A stretch of 64,000 nt of DNA, from the NCBI RefSeq assembly GCF_031143425.1, contig NC_090440.1, forward strand, positions 1,269,373,123-1,269,437,122. Reading direction: 5' to 3'. Every line of letters begins with the position of its first letter. The stretch's first letter is position 1. The stretch comes from Pleurodeles waltl. Taxonomy: Eukaryota; Chordata; Amphibia; Caudata; Salamandridae. A program made the position numbers and the translations under genes. Below are positions 9,922 to 20,049 of this stretch, in pieces. The notes below the pieces were generated by a model, which was not told the DNA's origin, ran no database searches, and saw only the letters and a list, made by a program, of their open reading frames with translations.

Positions 9922-11232
9922 ATGTTTAGCAAGAAGTCAAAAGCAGCATCGCAAACCATTTAAAAAAATACATGCAAAATTCCAGGGTGGATGAAAGAAC
10001 ATTATAATATTATGGTGGCCGAGTGATCTTGCTTGTCAGGACTTTTCTGAATATTGGGATGAGTGCCTTGGGGACGCAGATCCTCAAAGTTTGCTTCTAT
10101 GTTTAAAAAAAGCACCTTTTGAACGGAAGGATGACTTTTCTGTTCTTGGCAGAAGGGGTCAGATACTGCTGCCTGCCTTGTCAGAATAAGTTATTACAAG
10201 ATAAGGCTGATACCTACCAACCCGTTACAGAGAAAGCAGCTGTCAAAGTTGTGCAGAATAAACTTCGGAAGCGCAGAGGCAGAATTATTCAGCAAAAGAT
10301 TCATTTTAACCACTGCCCAAGCACTTTTAGATTGGAATCCAGATTTATTGGACACAAACATATGGGAAACAACTGATTTTTCAAATTTCATTGATGAAGG
10401 GGTTAAAGAGGGTGGGGGCCAGTGTGAGCTGAATGAGCAGAAAGTAGTTCACTCTCAACCAATATTCAGACAGAAAATACAGGGCACTCCTCAGAACCCG
10501 GGAGGAATTGAAATGCATTTATTAGAGGATTATACCCAACAAGAAGTTAATGATGTTATAGACAGATTCAAACAGAAATCTGGGGAAGCATTGCTTACTT
10601 GGATGGTGAGGTTATTTGACACCAGTGCTTCAGGTGTAACATTAGATTCAGGAGATTCAAGGAAGATCTGTACTGATCCCATAATACAAGAACAGTTTAG
10701 AAGTTATGCCAATCTAGGAGCAACTCGTTTCTTACAATTGGCAGTTATGGGATGTAATCAAAAATACCACAATGAATCAGTCAAATGATAAGCCTTGGTA
10801 CACATTGAGATATGCCATGCAAAGAATTTAGGAAGAAAGTATGAAAACTACTATTGTACTGGATGAAGCTCTTAATTTATTGGAGGCTCCACTGAATATT
10901 TCTGTATGTAACAAAATAATTTCTTTAGCCCCTCCAGCTTTCAAGCAAGTAATCATGACTCTCCTAATTAATCAGACAGGGGAGAGAATAAAAGAAGTGC
11001 TGGAGGCAGTTTGCAAGTTAGGTGATTTAGGGGACTGAAATAAACCAGAGAGAGTCTCGCAATCTGAGGGTCGCACAGAGAACAACAGAGTATCTAGGAG
11101 AGATATGTTTATGATATTACTGAAAGATGGTGTCAGCAAGGAGCGGATTGATGGGATAGATACAAAAAGCTTGTGAGAGATGTACCGTAAAAGGAGGCTG
11201 GACCAAAAAGAAGGTAGCCAATGAGTTAACAA
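9922..11232 (+). pseudogene. gag: ERV-L-like gag remnant
   Basis: A candidate start ATG at 9922 opens a short frame (MFSKKSKAASQT, then a stop). Gag-like coding sequence resumes at about 10020 and continues in pieces at 10249-10788 and 10841-11038. The piece at 10590-10670 (GEALLTWMVRLFD) resembles capsid-region sequence of class III and related endogenous retroviruses. Gag forms the virion core. Several stops and frame changes break it. No clear Cys-His zinc knuckle is visible. Lying directly before a protease segment supports the call. Confidence 0.6.
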
Positions 11233-11499
11233 ACAAGATAATAAATGTGAAACTCAAAGCCAGCCACAGCTGCAGGACGAAGGTAAAGAAAGGGAGAATT
11301 TTTTTTATTCATGAGGGAAAGAGGAGGAGGAGTTTAACAGCGAGTGGCTAACTTTTGAGCACAGAGATGGAGGGGAGTCTGCCTGCAGATATGAAAGCAT
11401 ATATCCAGATCTGACCTGGGCAAAAGTTGACAGGTTTACATCAGACTAGGAAACTGGCCCAGCTCTGCTACAAGGTTGGGCTCGTAAAGTTAACAGACT

Positions 11500-11760
11500 C
11501 CGTGTTGATTTAGAAATACATTGGAAATACAAAAATGTGCAAAAAGTTTGAGCATTAGCTGATACTGGAGCAGAGGTCTTTTTAATCTATGGAAATCTCA
11601 AAAGATTTACTGGTCAGCACTACACCATCACAGGGTTGGGTAGAAAGCAGATCCCTACCATACAAGCTACTGTAAACTGAAAAGGAGAACACATAAAAGA
11701 GAATATACTGTTTTAATTGTGCTCCTTCTAGAATATATCATGGGAATTGACATTTTAAAA
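11500..11760 (+). pseudogene. pro: ERV aspartic protease remnant
   Basis: The active-site motif DTGA lies at 11561-11572, preceded by ALA and followed by EVFLIYG, as in retroviral aspartic proteases that cut Gag-Pol. A Gly-rich stretch (TITGLG) follows at about 11625. Stops and frame changes at about 11680-11720 inactivate it. It sits between gag and RT as expected. Confidence 0.65.
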
Positions 11761-11859
11761 GTAATTACTTTGTATTTGGATGATGGTTGTTTTTAATTTG
11801 GATCAAACAGATACATTTCACTGGCAGCCATGAGGGTGGGTCATCAGCAGGTACCCCCA

Positions 11860-12570
11860 GGAAAAGTGCCCCAGCCACCAAGGTAATTCGTTTGAAGCAG
11901 TATCACATTCCAGGGGTGCATGATGAAATAAGTGAACTATAAAAGACATGATTGAGGCTGGTGTAATAGCTTCAACCAGCACTGAATGGAACAATCCTTT
12001 GTGGCCCGTACGTAAACCTGATGGGCGGTATAGAATATATATTGATTACCGCAAGCTGAATAAACATACTCTCCTATTGACAGCCACGGTCCCTGACACC
12101 ATCACTTTGATTGAAAGAATACAGAAACATAAAGGGACCTTGTATTCCACTAGTGATATTGCCAATGCTTTCTTCTCCATACCATTGGCTCTGAAATTCA
12201 GGATCAATTTAGCTTCTCATGGAATAGCAGACAATTCTGAATGCTAAGGCTCCCCTAAGGGTAGTTGCATAGCTCCATTATCTGTCACTGGCTGGAGGCA
12301 GAACACCTGGATAAAATATCTGTCAGTCCAGGGCTGCAAGTGACCCATTACATTGATGATGCGATGATTCAGGGAGAGTTACAAGAAGAGGTGCATACTC
12401 AGTTGGAGTGGGTTGTGGAACTCATGCAGAATAAAGGTTGGATGATTAAGCCAGACAAGACACAGGGACCCTCTCAAAATGTGAAGTTTCTAGCGATTCA
12501 GTGGAATCAGGGACAGTGGTTTTGCCACAAGCGAAACAAAAGATTTTAGAGTTTGTCCCTCCCCGCACTA
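11860..12570 (+). pseudogene. pol: ERV reverse transcriptase remnant
   Basis: RT motifs appear in order: an N-terminal block (MIEAGVIASTSTEWNNPLWP at 11948), YRIYIDYRKLNKHT, SDIANAFFSIPLA (catalytic Asp in an ANAFF context), and the YIDD box at 12349-12360. The frame is broken by TAA at about 12244-12246 and by a deletion of the usual block between the AFF and YIDD motifs. The copy is inactive. The ANAFFSIP form is typical of orthoretroviral and class III ERV enzymes, not of Gypsy elements. Confidence 0.8.
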
Positions 12571-13700
12571 AGCAAGAGACACAGCGATCAATTGGATTGT
12601 TTGGTTTATGGAGACAGAATATTCCTCATCTGAGTCAGATCTTAGCCACTTTGTACAAAGTGACAGGAAGGAAACATAAGTTTGAATGGGGTAAATAACA
12701 ACGGTGTGAGTTTGACATGGCAAAAGAGGCTATTCAACAGGCTTTAGACTTGTGGCCAGTACAGGAAGGAGACATTGAGTTGCATGTAACTATTCTGGGG
12801 CAATATGCCAATCAGAGCATGTGGCAAAAACAGGGAAGAACGAGGGTGCCCCTAGGTTTCTGGACTAAAAAGCTACCTGAGAGTGGGGAGTGATACACTC
12901 CCTTTGAGAAACAACTGCTTGCATTTTATTGGGGTCTAGTGGGCACAGAGCAAATTACCCTTGGTCATAATGTGATTTTGAGACCTGAAATTCCAATAGT
13001 TCAATGAGTGATGAGTTCACCTAAAACTCACCGCAAAGGCCATGCACAAGAATCTAGTATCATACATTGGAAATGGTACATATAGGACACAGCTCAAGCT
13101 GGACCAGCAGGTACAGCATCCCTACATGAACAGGTGTTGCAAACCCCAGTGCAGGATGAGGCGCGGGTACAGGAGGGACCACAGATAAGAGAGTTGCCAG
13201 TGAGATGGGGTGAGCCAGTTGAATCCTTGTCCACTGAGGATAGTAAGCATGTGTGCTCTACTGGTGGTTGAGCCAAATACGTGGATGCTAAAAGGCATTG
13301 GAAAGCAGTTTCATATAATCCAGTCATCAAGAAGTTGTTAACTACAACAAGAGAAGGGAAAAGTAGTCAATATGCAGGGTTGTACGCTGCATATCGAGCT
13401 TTAGAACAGGACCTACCTGGGACTTGTCATATTTAAACTGATTCTTGGTACACTACCAATGGGTTGGCCACTTGTCTTCCCACAAGGCAGGCGCGTAACT
13501 GGCAAATACATTCAAAGGAGGTGTGGGGCAAAGAGTTGTGACAGGAAATTTAAGAAATGCTAGAGCAAAGTACTGTTACTGTGTTTCGTGTAAATGCTCA
13601 CTGTCCCATTGATTCACTAGAATGCTAGTTCAATTCCCTTGCAGACGACAAAGCCAAAATCTTAGAGGCAGAAGTGGCAACACTGGATTCTGACTTGGTG
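12571..13700 (+). pseudogene. pol: ERV RT connection and RNase H remnant
   Basis: After the YIDD box come the connection region (12580-13000) and an RNase H domain at about 13270-13700. Recognisable points are YAGLYAAYRALEQDLPG, a TDSW-type stretch, NGLATCLPT and LADDKAKILEAEVA. RNase H removes the RNA strand during reverse transcription. A TAA sits just before the TDSW stretch and further stops follow. Confidence 0.65.
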
Positions 13701-13759
13701 GGGATGGCTAAATGGGTGCACCAAAATGTGGATACCTGGGAGAGAAAGCCACTTACAGG

Positions 13760-14400
13760 TGGGCAGAGATTAGAGGTATGCACATTCCCCTAGATTTGAT
13801 AAAAACTGTGATTTTGCAATGTCCTATTTTTCAGCACACACAACAGAGATCTGTCCCACAAACTGTCAAAGGTTAATTGGGGAGAGGAAAGTTACCAGAA
13901 CAGATATGGCAAATAGTTTAAATTGGGCAACTACCAATGAGTCGTGGGTGTCAATATGCCTGCACAGTAGTGGACACCTATTCTGGTTACCTGATTGCTA
14001 TCCCCTGTACACTTGCCACTCAGAACAATACCATCAAAACTCTGGACCTATTAATGCTATCTTATAGAGTACCACTCCAGGTCCAGAGTGACACTGGGTC
14101 ACACTTCTAAGGAAAACTGGCACAAGATTACTGTGTACAACACAACATTGAGTGGATTTATCACATTCCATATTAGCCAGAATTCTCAAGGTTGATTGGG
14201 CGAATGAACAGCTTGCTGAACGCCCAGTCACGAAAATTATCAGATGGAACCTTGCAAAACTGAAGAGAGCATTTAAATGAAGCCCTCCAGATTCTGAATA
14301 ACAGACCACTAACAAATGCTGAGACTCCCCTGATGAGAATGTTAAACCCTGCATTGCAGATAAAACCCATGTGGCCACCAACTCCATCATGTACTGGGAA
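13760..14400 (+). pseudogene. pol: ERV integrase remnant
   Basis: Catalytic-core landmarks occur in several frames: VDTYSGYLIAIPC (first acidic residue), QSDTGSHF (second Asp), then NNRPLTNAETPLM near 14305, which ends retroviral integrase cores. The N-terminal zinc-binding part is only weakly visible before 13830. Integrase inserts viral DNA into the genome. Multiple stops break the gene. Confidence 0.7.
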
Positions 14401-14489
14401 ATAAATCCTGGAGCCTTAGCTCCTCACAGAGCCACACTAGACTCTGCGAAACAGGAGTTGGAATACAGATTCCCCTGAAGCATTTTGGA

Positions 14490-14888
14490 TTGATTGATCC
14501 CAGATCTGGTAAGCACTCAAATGTATTCAGGACTTGGGGGGTGATTGATGCAGACTACCAAAGAGAAATCAAAACTATTTTGAATAGAGGAGACACTGAC
14601 TTGATGATACAAGCTGAAGATCAGATCACACAAATTGTAAAAATCCCAGTGTATGGAGGAATAGTGAAAAAGGGGTCTGCCCCGGCCCTTTTTACAGTAC
14701 GTGAGGAGGGAGGTTTTGGTTCAACTGACAAAAACACTGGTGCTAAAGTGTGGGTGGAATCCCCTAATAATCCCCCAGAACCAGCAGCAGTTATCACAAA
14801 AGGGAAAGACAACATACTTCTCATTATGAAGCGTGGTAAAGAAAGGTGGGAGTACATCCCATCTGACAAATGTTATTTGCTGGAATGA
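14490..14888 (+). CDS. ERV dUTPase plus C-terminal segment
   Basis: An open frame of 132 codons. It shows two dUTPase hallmarks: motif 3 (GVIDADYQREIK, normally GVIDxDYxGEI) at about residues 17-28, and motif 5 (EEGGFGSTDKNTG, normally RGxxGFGSTG) at about 71-83. dUTPase hydrolyses dUTP and limits uracil in viral DNA. Placement after integrase is the known ERV-L (class III) layout. The remaining residues (VWVESPNNPPEPAAVITKG to the end) look more like the small beta-barrel C-terminal domain of integrase, which would place dUTPase between integrase core and tail; that is uncertain. This is the best preserved part of pol. Confidence 0.7.
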   Translation: MIDPRSGKHSNVFRTWGVIDADYQREIKTILNRGDTDLMIQAEDQITQIVKIPVYGGIVKKGSAPALFTVREEGGFGSTDKNTGAKVWVESPNNPPEPAAVITKGKDNILLIMKRGKERWEYIPSDKCYLLE

Positions 14889-15447
14889 TCATACTTCTTT
14901 CTTTAACAGATCATACTACAAGGTGCCTATGTCCTGACTGTTCTGTGTGGTCTCCTTTCGGGTGTGTGGGGCCTGGAGGGAGGATCGAAAACCCCCAACT
15001 CCGAAATAATTAATCGACCACGTCGGGCGACACCTTTATTGCACCTGAATTAAAATGTCTGGATCCAATTAATGTGGGTTGTACTCAACAGATTGGATTT
15101 CTTCATGTCAGGAATGCAGAGTACAGTGAATGTCATTTCAACCTGATTGTGGCTATCCCTACGCCTGTAAAAATTCTAATGGATATTTTCAGTGTCACCA
15201 ACAAAGATGGCAATGTAGAACAAAGCAACATATTATCCCATTTGAGTCCCTATAAATGTAGGTTTTGCCAGTAGGCTATGGATGAAAAATGGTTAAATCT
15301 GACACACATAATTACTTACAACATCACCCCTGCAGATGTACGTTTTAACTTTACTTGTAATTCATGTCAAATTGAAAAATTTGCTCAATTGCAGCCTTGA
15401 TGCAACAAGAGCTCCTTAAGAGATAGTGTGGGAAAAGAAAGTACTAT
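14889..15447 (+). pseudogene. env: ERV env, 5' remnant
   Basis: Sequence between pol and the Harbinger left end. A frame at 15074-15274 has several Cys residues (for example CRFCQ at its end) and no close match I recognise. Its position after pol, and the env transmembrane sequence on the far side of the Harbinger at 42700, make it the surface-protein region of the same provirus. Many stops are present. Confidence 0.4.
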
Positions 15448-16056
15448 GGGGCTCATTACAACATTGGCGGTAAAAGCCGCTTACCGCCGTGCAGAAGACC
15501 GCCAACACACTGCCACGGCAGCGGAATTCCACCACGGTCATTATGACCCACTACTCGGAATCCCCCAAAATTCAGACACCCACACAAGTCCGCCACACCA
15601 AAGGTCAGTGATAAACTGGCAAAAACAAAACCTCCACCGTCACGCCAACAGAAATAAGCCCACACTATCACAACACACGAATCCACGTGGTGGTCTTTCA
15701 ACTGCGGTATTCCATTGGCGGTACACACCGCCGCGCTCAAAATACACACACATTTACAAAACACTACCACATTGGACAAGTCAAAATACACACACCTGAT
15801 ACACATACACACCACTCCCACACACCCATTACAATATAAAACACACACCCACATCACCCACAAACCCCTACGACAAAATTACTGAGAGAAGGCCAGAGAG
15901 AGATGCTACAAACAACTACCAAACATCCACAGGCACACAATACCATCACCCACATAACTTCCACGCACCTCACACAACACACCACTACATATCACCCCAC
16001 TTATCACTACACACACCACCCCACACATCACCCACACCACCCCACGGCACGGCAAA

Positions 16057-17568
16057 GACACCCCAGGTTCTCTGAGGGGCTGCTCAGGGTCATGGTGGAG
16101 GAAATCGTCCGGGTAGAGCCACAGCTATTCGGATCACAGGTGCAGCACAACCTCCATAGCTAGGAAGATGGAGCTATGGTGCAGAATAGTGGACAGGGAC
16201 AAAGCAGTGGGACAGCACCCAAGAAATAGGGATGACATCAGGAAGAGGTGGAACAACCTACGGGGGAAGGTGCGTTCCGTGGTTTCAAGACACCACATTG
16301 CAGTTCAGCGGACTGGCGGTGGACCCCCACCTCCTCCCCCACAACTAACAACAATGGAGGAGCAAGTCTTGGCGATTCTGCATCCTCAGGGCCTCGCAGG
16401 AGTAGATGGAGGAATGGACTCTGGTAAGTCAAATCTTAACTATTACATCCCCCACCCTACTTGCATGCTATCCCATACCCCCACCCTCACCCTCACCCCA
16501 TCACTCCAACTCCTCACAAATTTCCCAACATCACAAACCACACATCCTAACACCAAGCCCTGAATGCAACAACAAAGCATGGACAACCATCACCAAAGCA
16601 TGGCCACTGCACATGCCCACACACCCCCCTAAACCACCATCACACAAGGACCCACACAGGAATGCAAGCACTGGGCTACACGGTCACTCACCCATTGCAC
16701 ACCATGGCACACACAGATTTAATAAACATCCTTTTATACCCCTGCAGGACCCCTACCCAACATCACCGGACAGGAGGGTCTACACATGTCCACACCACCA
16801 ACAGAAGAGGTCCACAGTGATGACAGAAGCTCTATCCAACTGGATCTAGATGACCAGCCCAGCCCATTGGGGACCTCTGGACAGTCGGATCCCCTCACAC
16901 AGTCACAGGCCACCACAGAGCTTCCACCCTCTGGAAACACTAGCACAGCACCCACCCAGCGGGCCCGTTCCTGTGTCCCCATGACACATCAATCAGCAGT
17001 GTGTCCACCACTACAGGGAACCCAGGCTAACCCACCACCCCAACAACAGGGACATGGGGGCAGTGGCAGTGGGCACACGGTCCAGGGGACGGAGGCCGAG
17101 GAACACACGGGAACTGGGAGGGCTGCTGTGCGACAGGGGCAGGACAGGCCAAGGGAACCCACTCTTCACGAGGACCTCTCCAACATCATGGGAGCCTACC
17201 ACCATTCCCAGGAGACTATAGCAACGGTACTGTCCAAGTTTCAGGAGACCCAGCGCCTGCAGGAGGAACAGTATTTGGGCTTCAGGGAGGAATTCAGATC
17301 CATCAATTCCACCCTGGGCACCATCGTAGAGGTGCTGAAGGAAGTCCTCAACACCAGGAGGGACACTGTGGCACAACAAGGGGCCCCTGACACTGGCTTT
17401 GACGATGAACTGCCCACCACCTCTGCCGGCGCTAGTTGACAGGAGGCACCGCCACAGGACCACCACACCAATACCCCACCCTCTGCAAAGGGAGAACCAC
17501 TCCGCAAACGGTCCCTGAGATCCAGGACAAAGACAGAGAACAATGCCAAGACCCCCGCCAAGAAATGA
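16057..17568 (+). pseudogene. Harbinger Myb/SANT-like gene, left copy
   Basis: Exon 1 (16057-16422) encodes a Myb/SANT-like domain: RVMVEEIVRVEPQLFGSQVQ, then a frame change near 16160, then QHPRNRDDIRKRWNNLRGK. It ends at a GTAAGT donor at 16423. Exon 2 begins after CCCCTGCAG at 16748. It encodes a Ser/Pro/Gln-rich linker, a probable coiled coil at about 17165-17350 (EDLSNIMGAYHHSQETIATV) and a basic tail (KTPAKK) before TGA at 17566-17568. A TGA at about 17437 is premature. The family protein binds transposon ends and helps the transposase. Its domain differs clearly from the Myb gene at 23879, so it is not a duplicate of it. Convergent with the transposase. Confidence 0.7.
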
Positions 17569-17753
17569 GACCACCCTGAATGTCATCCTTCTGTCCCACT
17601 TTGTCACCCTGTCCATCCTCAAACTGCCCCAGCTCCACTTCCAATGCCCATTTGGGCAATGCACCTGTGAGACTAATAGACTGGACTCTGCCATGGACAT
17701 TCCTCCACCATCAGCCCTCACCATTTTACAACCCCTCCAATCTTGAGCACTTA

Positions 17754-17759
17754 AATAAA
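17754..17759 (+). terminator. Polyadenylation signal of the left Myb-like gene
   Basis: AATAAA, 186 bp after the Myb-like stop codon, in sequence without other coding signs. Probably ends that transcript before the convergent transposase gene. Confidence 0.5.
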
Positions 17760-18046
17760 CACCCTTAAAGCACAAAACAATCTGGAGTCTGTCTGTGATT
17801 TCGAAATAGTGTATTAGCAATTACAGTGACAAAATGCTCTTTCAAATGTAATGTCAACATACCTATGTCACACAGCTCTAGTCAATGAGGAAACAAAGCA
17901 GATGTCACACAGTGGGACCCACATCTGTGAAATCGTAAGGGAAAGTGAAAACTCAGTGACCATACACTGGGTGAAAACGAAAGACAGTAGAGAGGTAGTT
18001 GTGTTAAAGTACATGTAGTAGGCAGGTTTGCATTCTTACCTGTGTC

Positions 18047-18823
18047 TCACTGGAAGTATTGCAGGATAACCGAGTTCCTGCTGTCAATGTCCTCTTCTTC
18101 TGCTTCCTCGTCTTCATTGTCCACAGGCTCCACAGCTGCCACAATACCGCCATCTGGACCATCCTCCTGCAGAAAAGGCACCTGTCGTCGCAAAGCTAAG
18201 TTGTGAAGCATACAGCAGGCCACGATGATCTGGCACACCTTCTTTGGTGAGTAGAATAGGTATCTACCTGTCATATGGAGGCACCTGAACCTGGCCTTCA
18301 GGAGACCGAAGGTCCGCTGTATAATCCTCCGAGTTCGCCCATGGGCCTCATTGTAGCATTCCTTTGCCCTTGTCCTAGGATTCCTCACTGGGGTCAGAAG
18401 CCATGACAGGTTGGGGTAACCAGAGTCACCTGCAAATGGTGAGGGCAACTGTTAGACACACACTAACCTGTAGGGATATCCCCAGACCCAGACAACCATT
18501 CCCACTGACTTGCTTCCAGGTGATCACCTAATAGCCACACACGGTGCCTCTGGAGTTGACCCATCACATAAGGGATGCTGCTATTCTATAGGATGTAAGC
18601 ATCATGCACTGAGCCAGGGAATTTGGCATTCACATGGGAGATGTACTGGTCGGCCAAATATACCATCTGCACATTCATGGAATGATAACTCTTCTGGTTT
18701 CTGTACACCTGTTTACTCCTGCGGGGGTACCAAAGCCACATGTATCCCATCAATGGCACCTATGATGTTGGGGATATGTCCCAGGGCATAGAAGTCACCT
18801 TTCACTGTAGGCAAATCCTCCAC
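18047..18823 (-). pseudogene. Harbinger DDE transposase, C-terminal exons
   Basis: Two exons on the minus strand. The first (18823-18528) follows a polypyrimidine-AG acceptor. It has VEDLPTVKGDFYALGHIPNI, GAIDGIHVALVPPQ (first catalytic Asp), then after a one-base frame change YHSMNVQMVYLADQYISHV and PGSVHDAYIL followed by TAG. A 98-bp GT-AG intron (18527-18430) follows. The second exon (18429-18047) begins GDSGYPNLSWLLTPVRNP (conserved acidic residue) and has RTFGLLKARFRCLH, CCMLHNLAL and an acidic tail. The family cuts and pastes its element by DDE chemistry. The missing N-terminal part is most likely 23095-23789 beyond the LINE. Confidence 0.8.
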
Positions 18824-18850
18824 CTGAGGGAAAACGAGGGGGCAGAAGGC

Positions 18851-19900
18851 AGTCCTAGGTTATCTGGCTACCTACGCTCGCTGCAAGCGGCATATTTCAC
18901 AATTTTTTTGTAGAAATTTAGTAATCCTTTTTAATTCTTTTTAAAGAGTAATTCAATGTATTGAATTTGATGTCAAATTTGCACGGAAGCACTTTATGCA
19001 CATGTATAATACTGTAAACTAATACGAAGAGTGTTGTTTTAGAGATACTTTATCACTTTGAATTCTTTTAAAACGTTGAAAAATCGGAAGTACCGCCGCC
19101 ATCTTAGGTCAGTTTGTCCCATTCTGGAGTAAGCGCTCTAGCTTTCTCCTGCTGCTGGGCTATTTTTAGCCCACATGACCGCAGCGCGCAGCGGTAGGTA
19201 GTCCTAGGTTTATCTGGCTACCTACGCTCGCTGCAAGCGGCAAGTTTCACCATTTTTTTTAGAAATTTAGTAATCCTTATTAATTATTTTTAAAGAGTAA
19301 CTCAATGTATTGAATTTGATGTCAGATTTGCACGGAAGCACTTTATGCACATGTATAATACTGTAAACTAATACGAAGAGTGTTGTTTTAGAGATACTTT
19401 ATCACTTTGAATTCTTTGAAAACGTTGAAAAATCGGAAGTACCGCCGCCATCTTAGGTCAGTTTGTGGTATTCCGGAGTAAGCGCTCTAGCTTTCTCCTG
19501 CTGCTGGGCTATTTTTAGCCAACATGACCGCGGCGCGCAGCGGAAGGTAGTCCTAGGTTTATCTGGCTACCTACGCTCGCTGCAAGCGTCAAGTTTCACC
19601 ATTTTGTTTAGAAATTTAGTAATCCTTATTAATTATTTTTAAAGAGTAATTCAATGTATTGAATTTGATGTCTGATTTGCACGGAAGCACTTTATGCACA
19701 TGTATAATACTGTAAACTAATACGAAGAGTGTTGTTTTAGAGATACTTTATCACTTTGAATTCTTTTAAAACGTTGAAAAATCGGAAGTACCGACGCCAT
19801 CTTAGGTCAGTTTGTGCCATTCTGGAGTAAGCGCTCTAGCTTTCTCCTGCTGCTGGGCTATTTTTAGCCCACATGACCGCGGCGCGCAGGGGACGTGCGC
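18851..19900 (+). repeat. L2-like LINE 5' monomers, three units of 349 bp
   Basis: Units beginning AGTCCTAGG start at 18851, 19200 and 19549, a constant period of 349 bp, with a few percent divergence between units. Each carries the block CTGGCTACCTACGCTCGCTG, an AT-rich middle (TGCACATGTATAATACTGTA) and a GC-rich end with GACCGCGGCGCGCAG. The last unit runs into a leader and then the coding region. A promoter role is inferred from position. Confidence 0.75.
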
Positions 19901-20049
19901 AGCGGGCGCGCCGATGACGCGCCGAAGGCACGCCAAAGGCAAGCCCGTCTGCGCCCGTCCGCGCCAGACCGTGCCAAGAGCCAAGAGATTATGATTCAGT
20001 TAGTACTGAGCAGGGAACGATTACTTACGCTAGGGATACACTATTCTCG

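Noticed and set aside
18851..19900. Three direct repeats considered as a CRISPR-like or satellite array
   Set aside because: Units are 349 bp without spacers and lie directly upstream of LINE coding sequence, so they are LINE 5' monomers.
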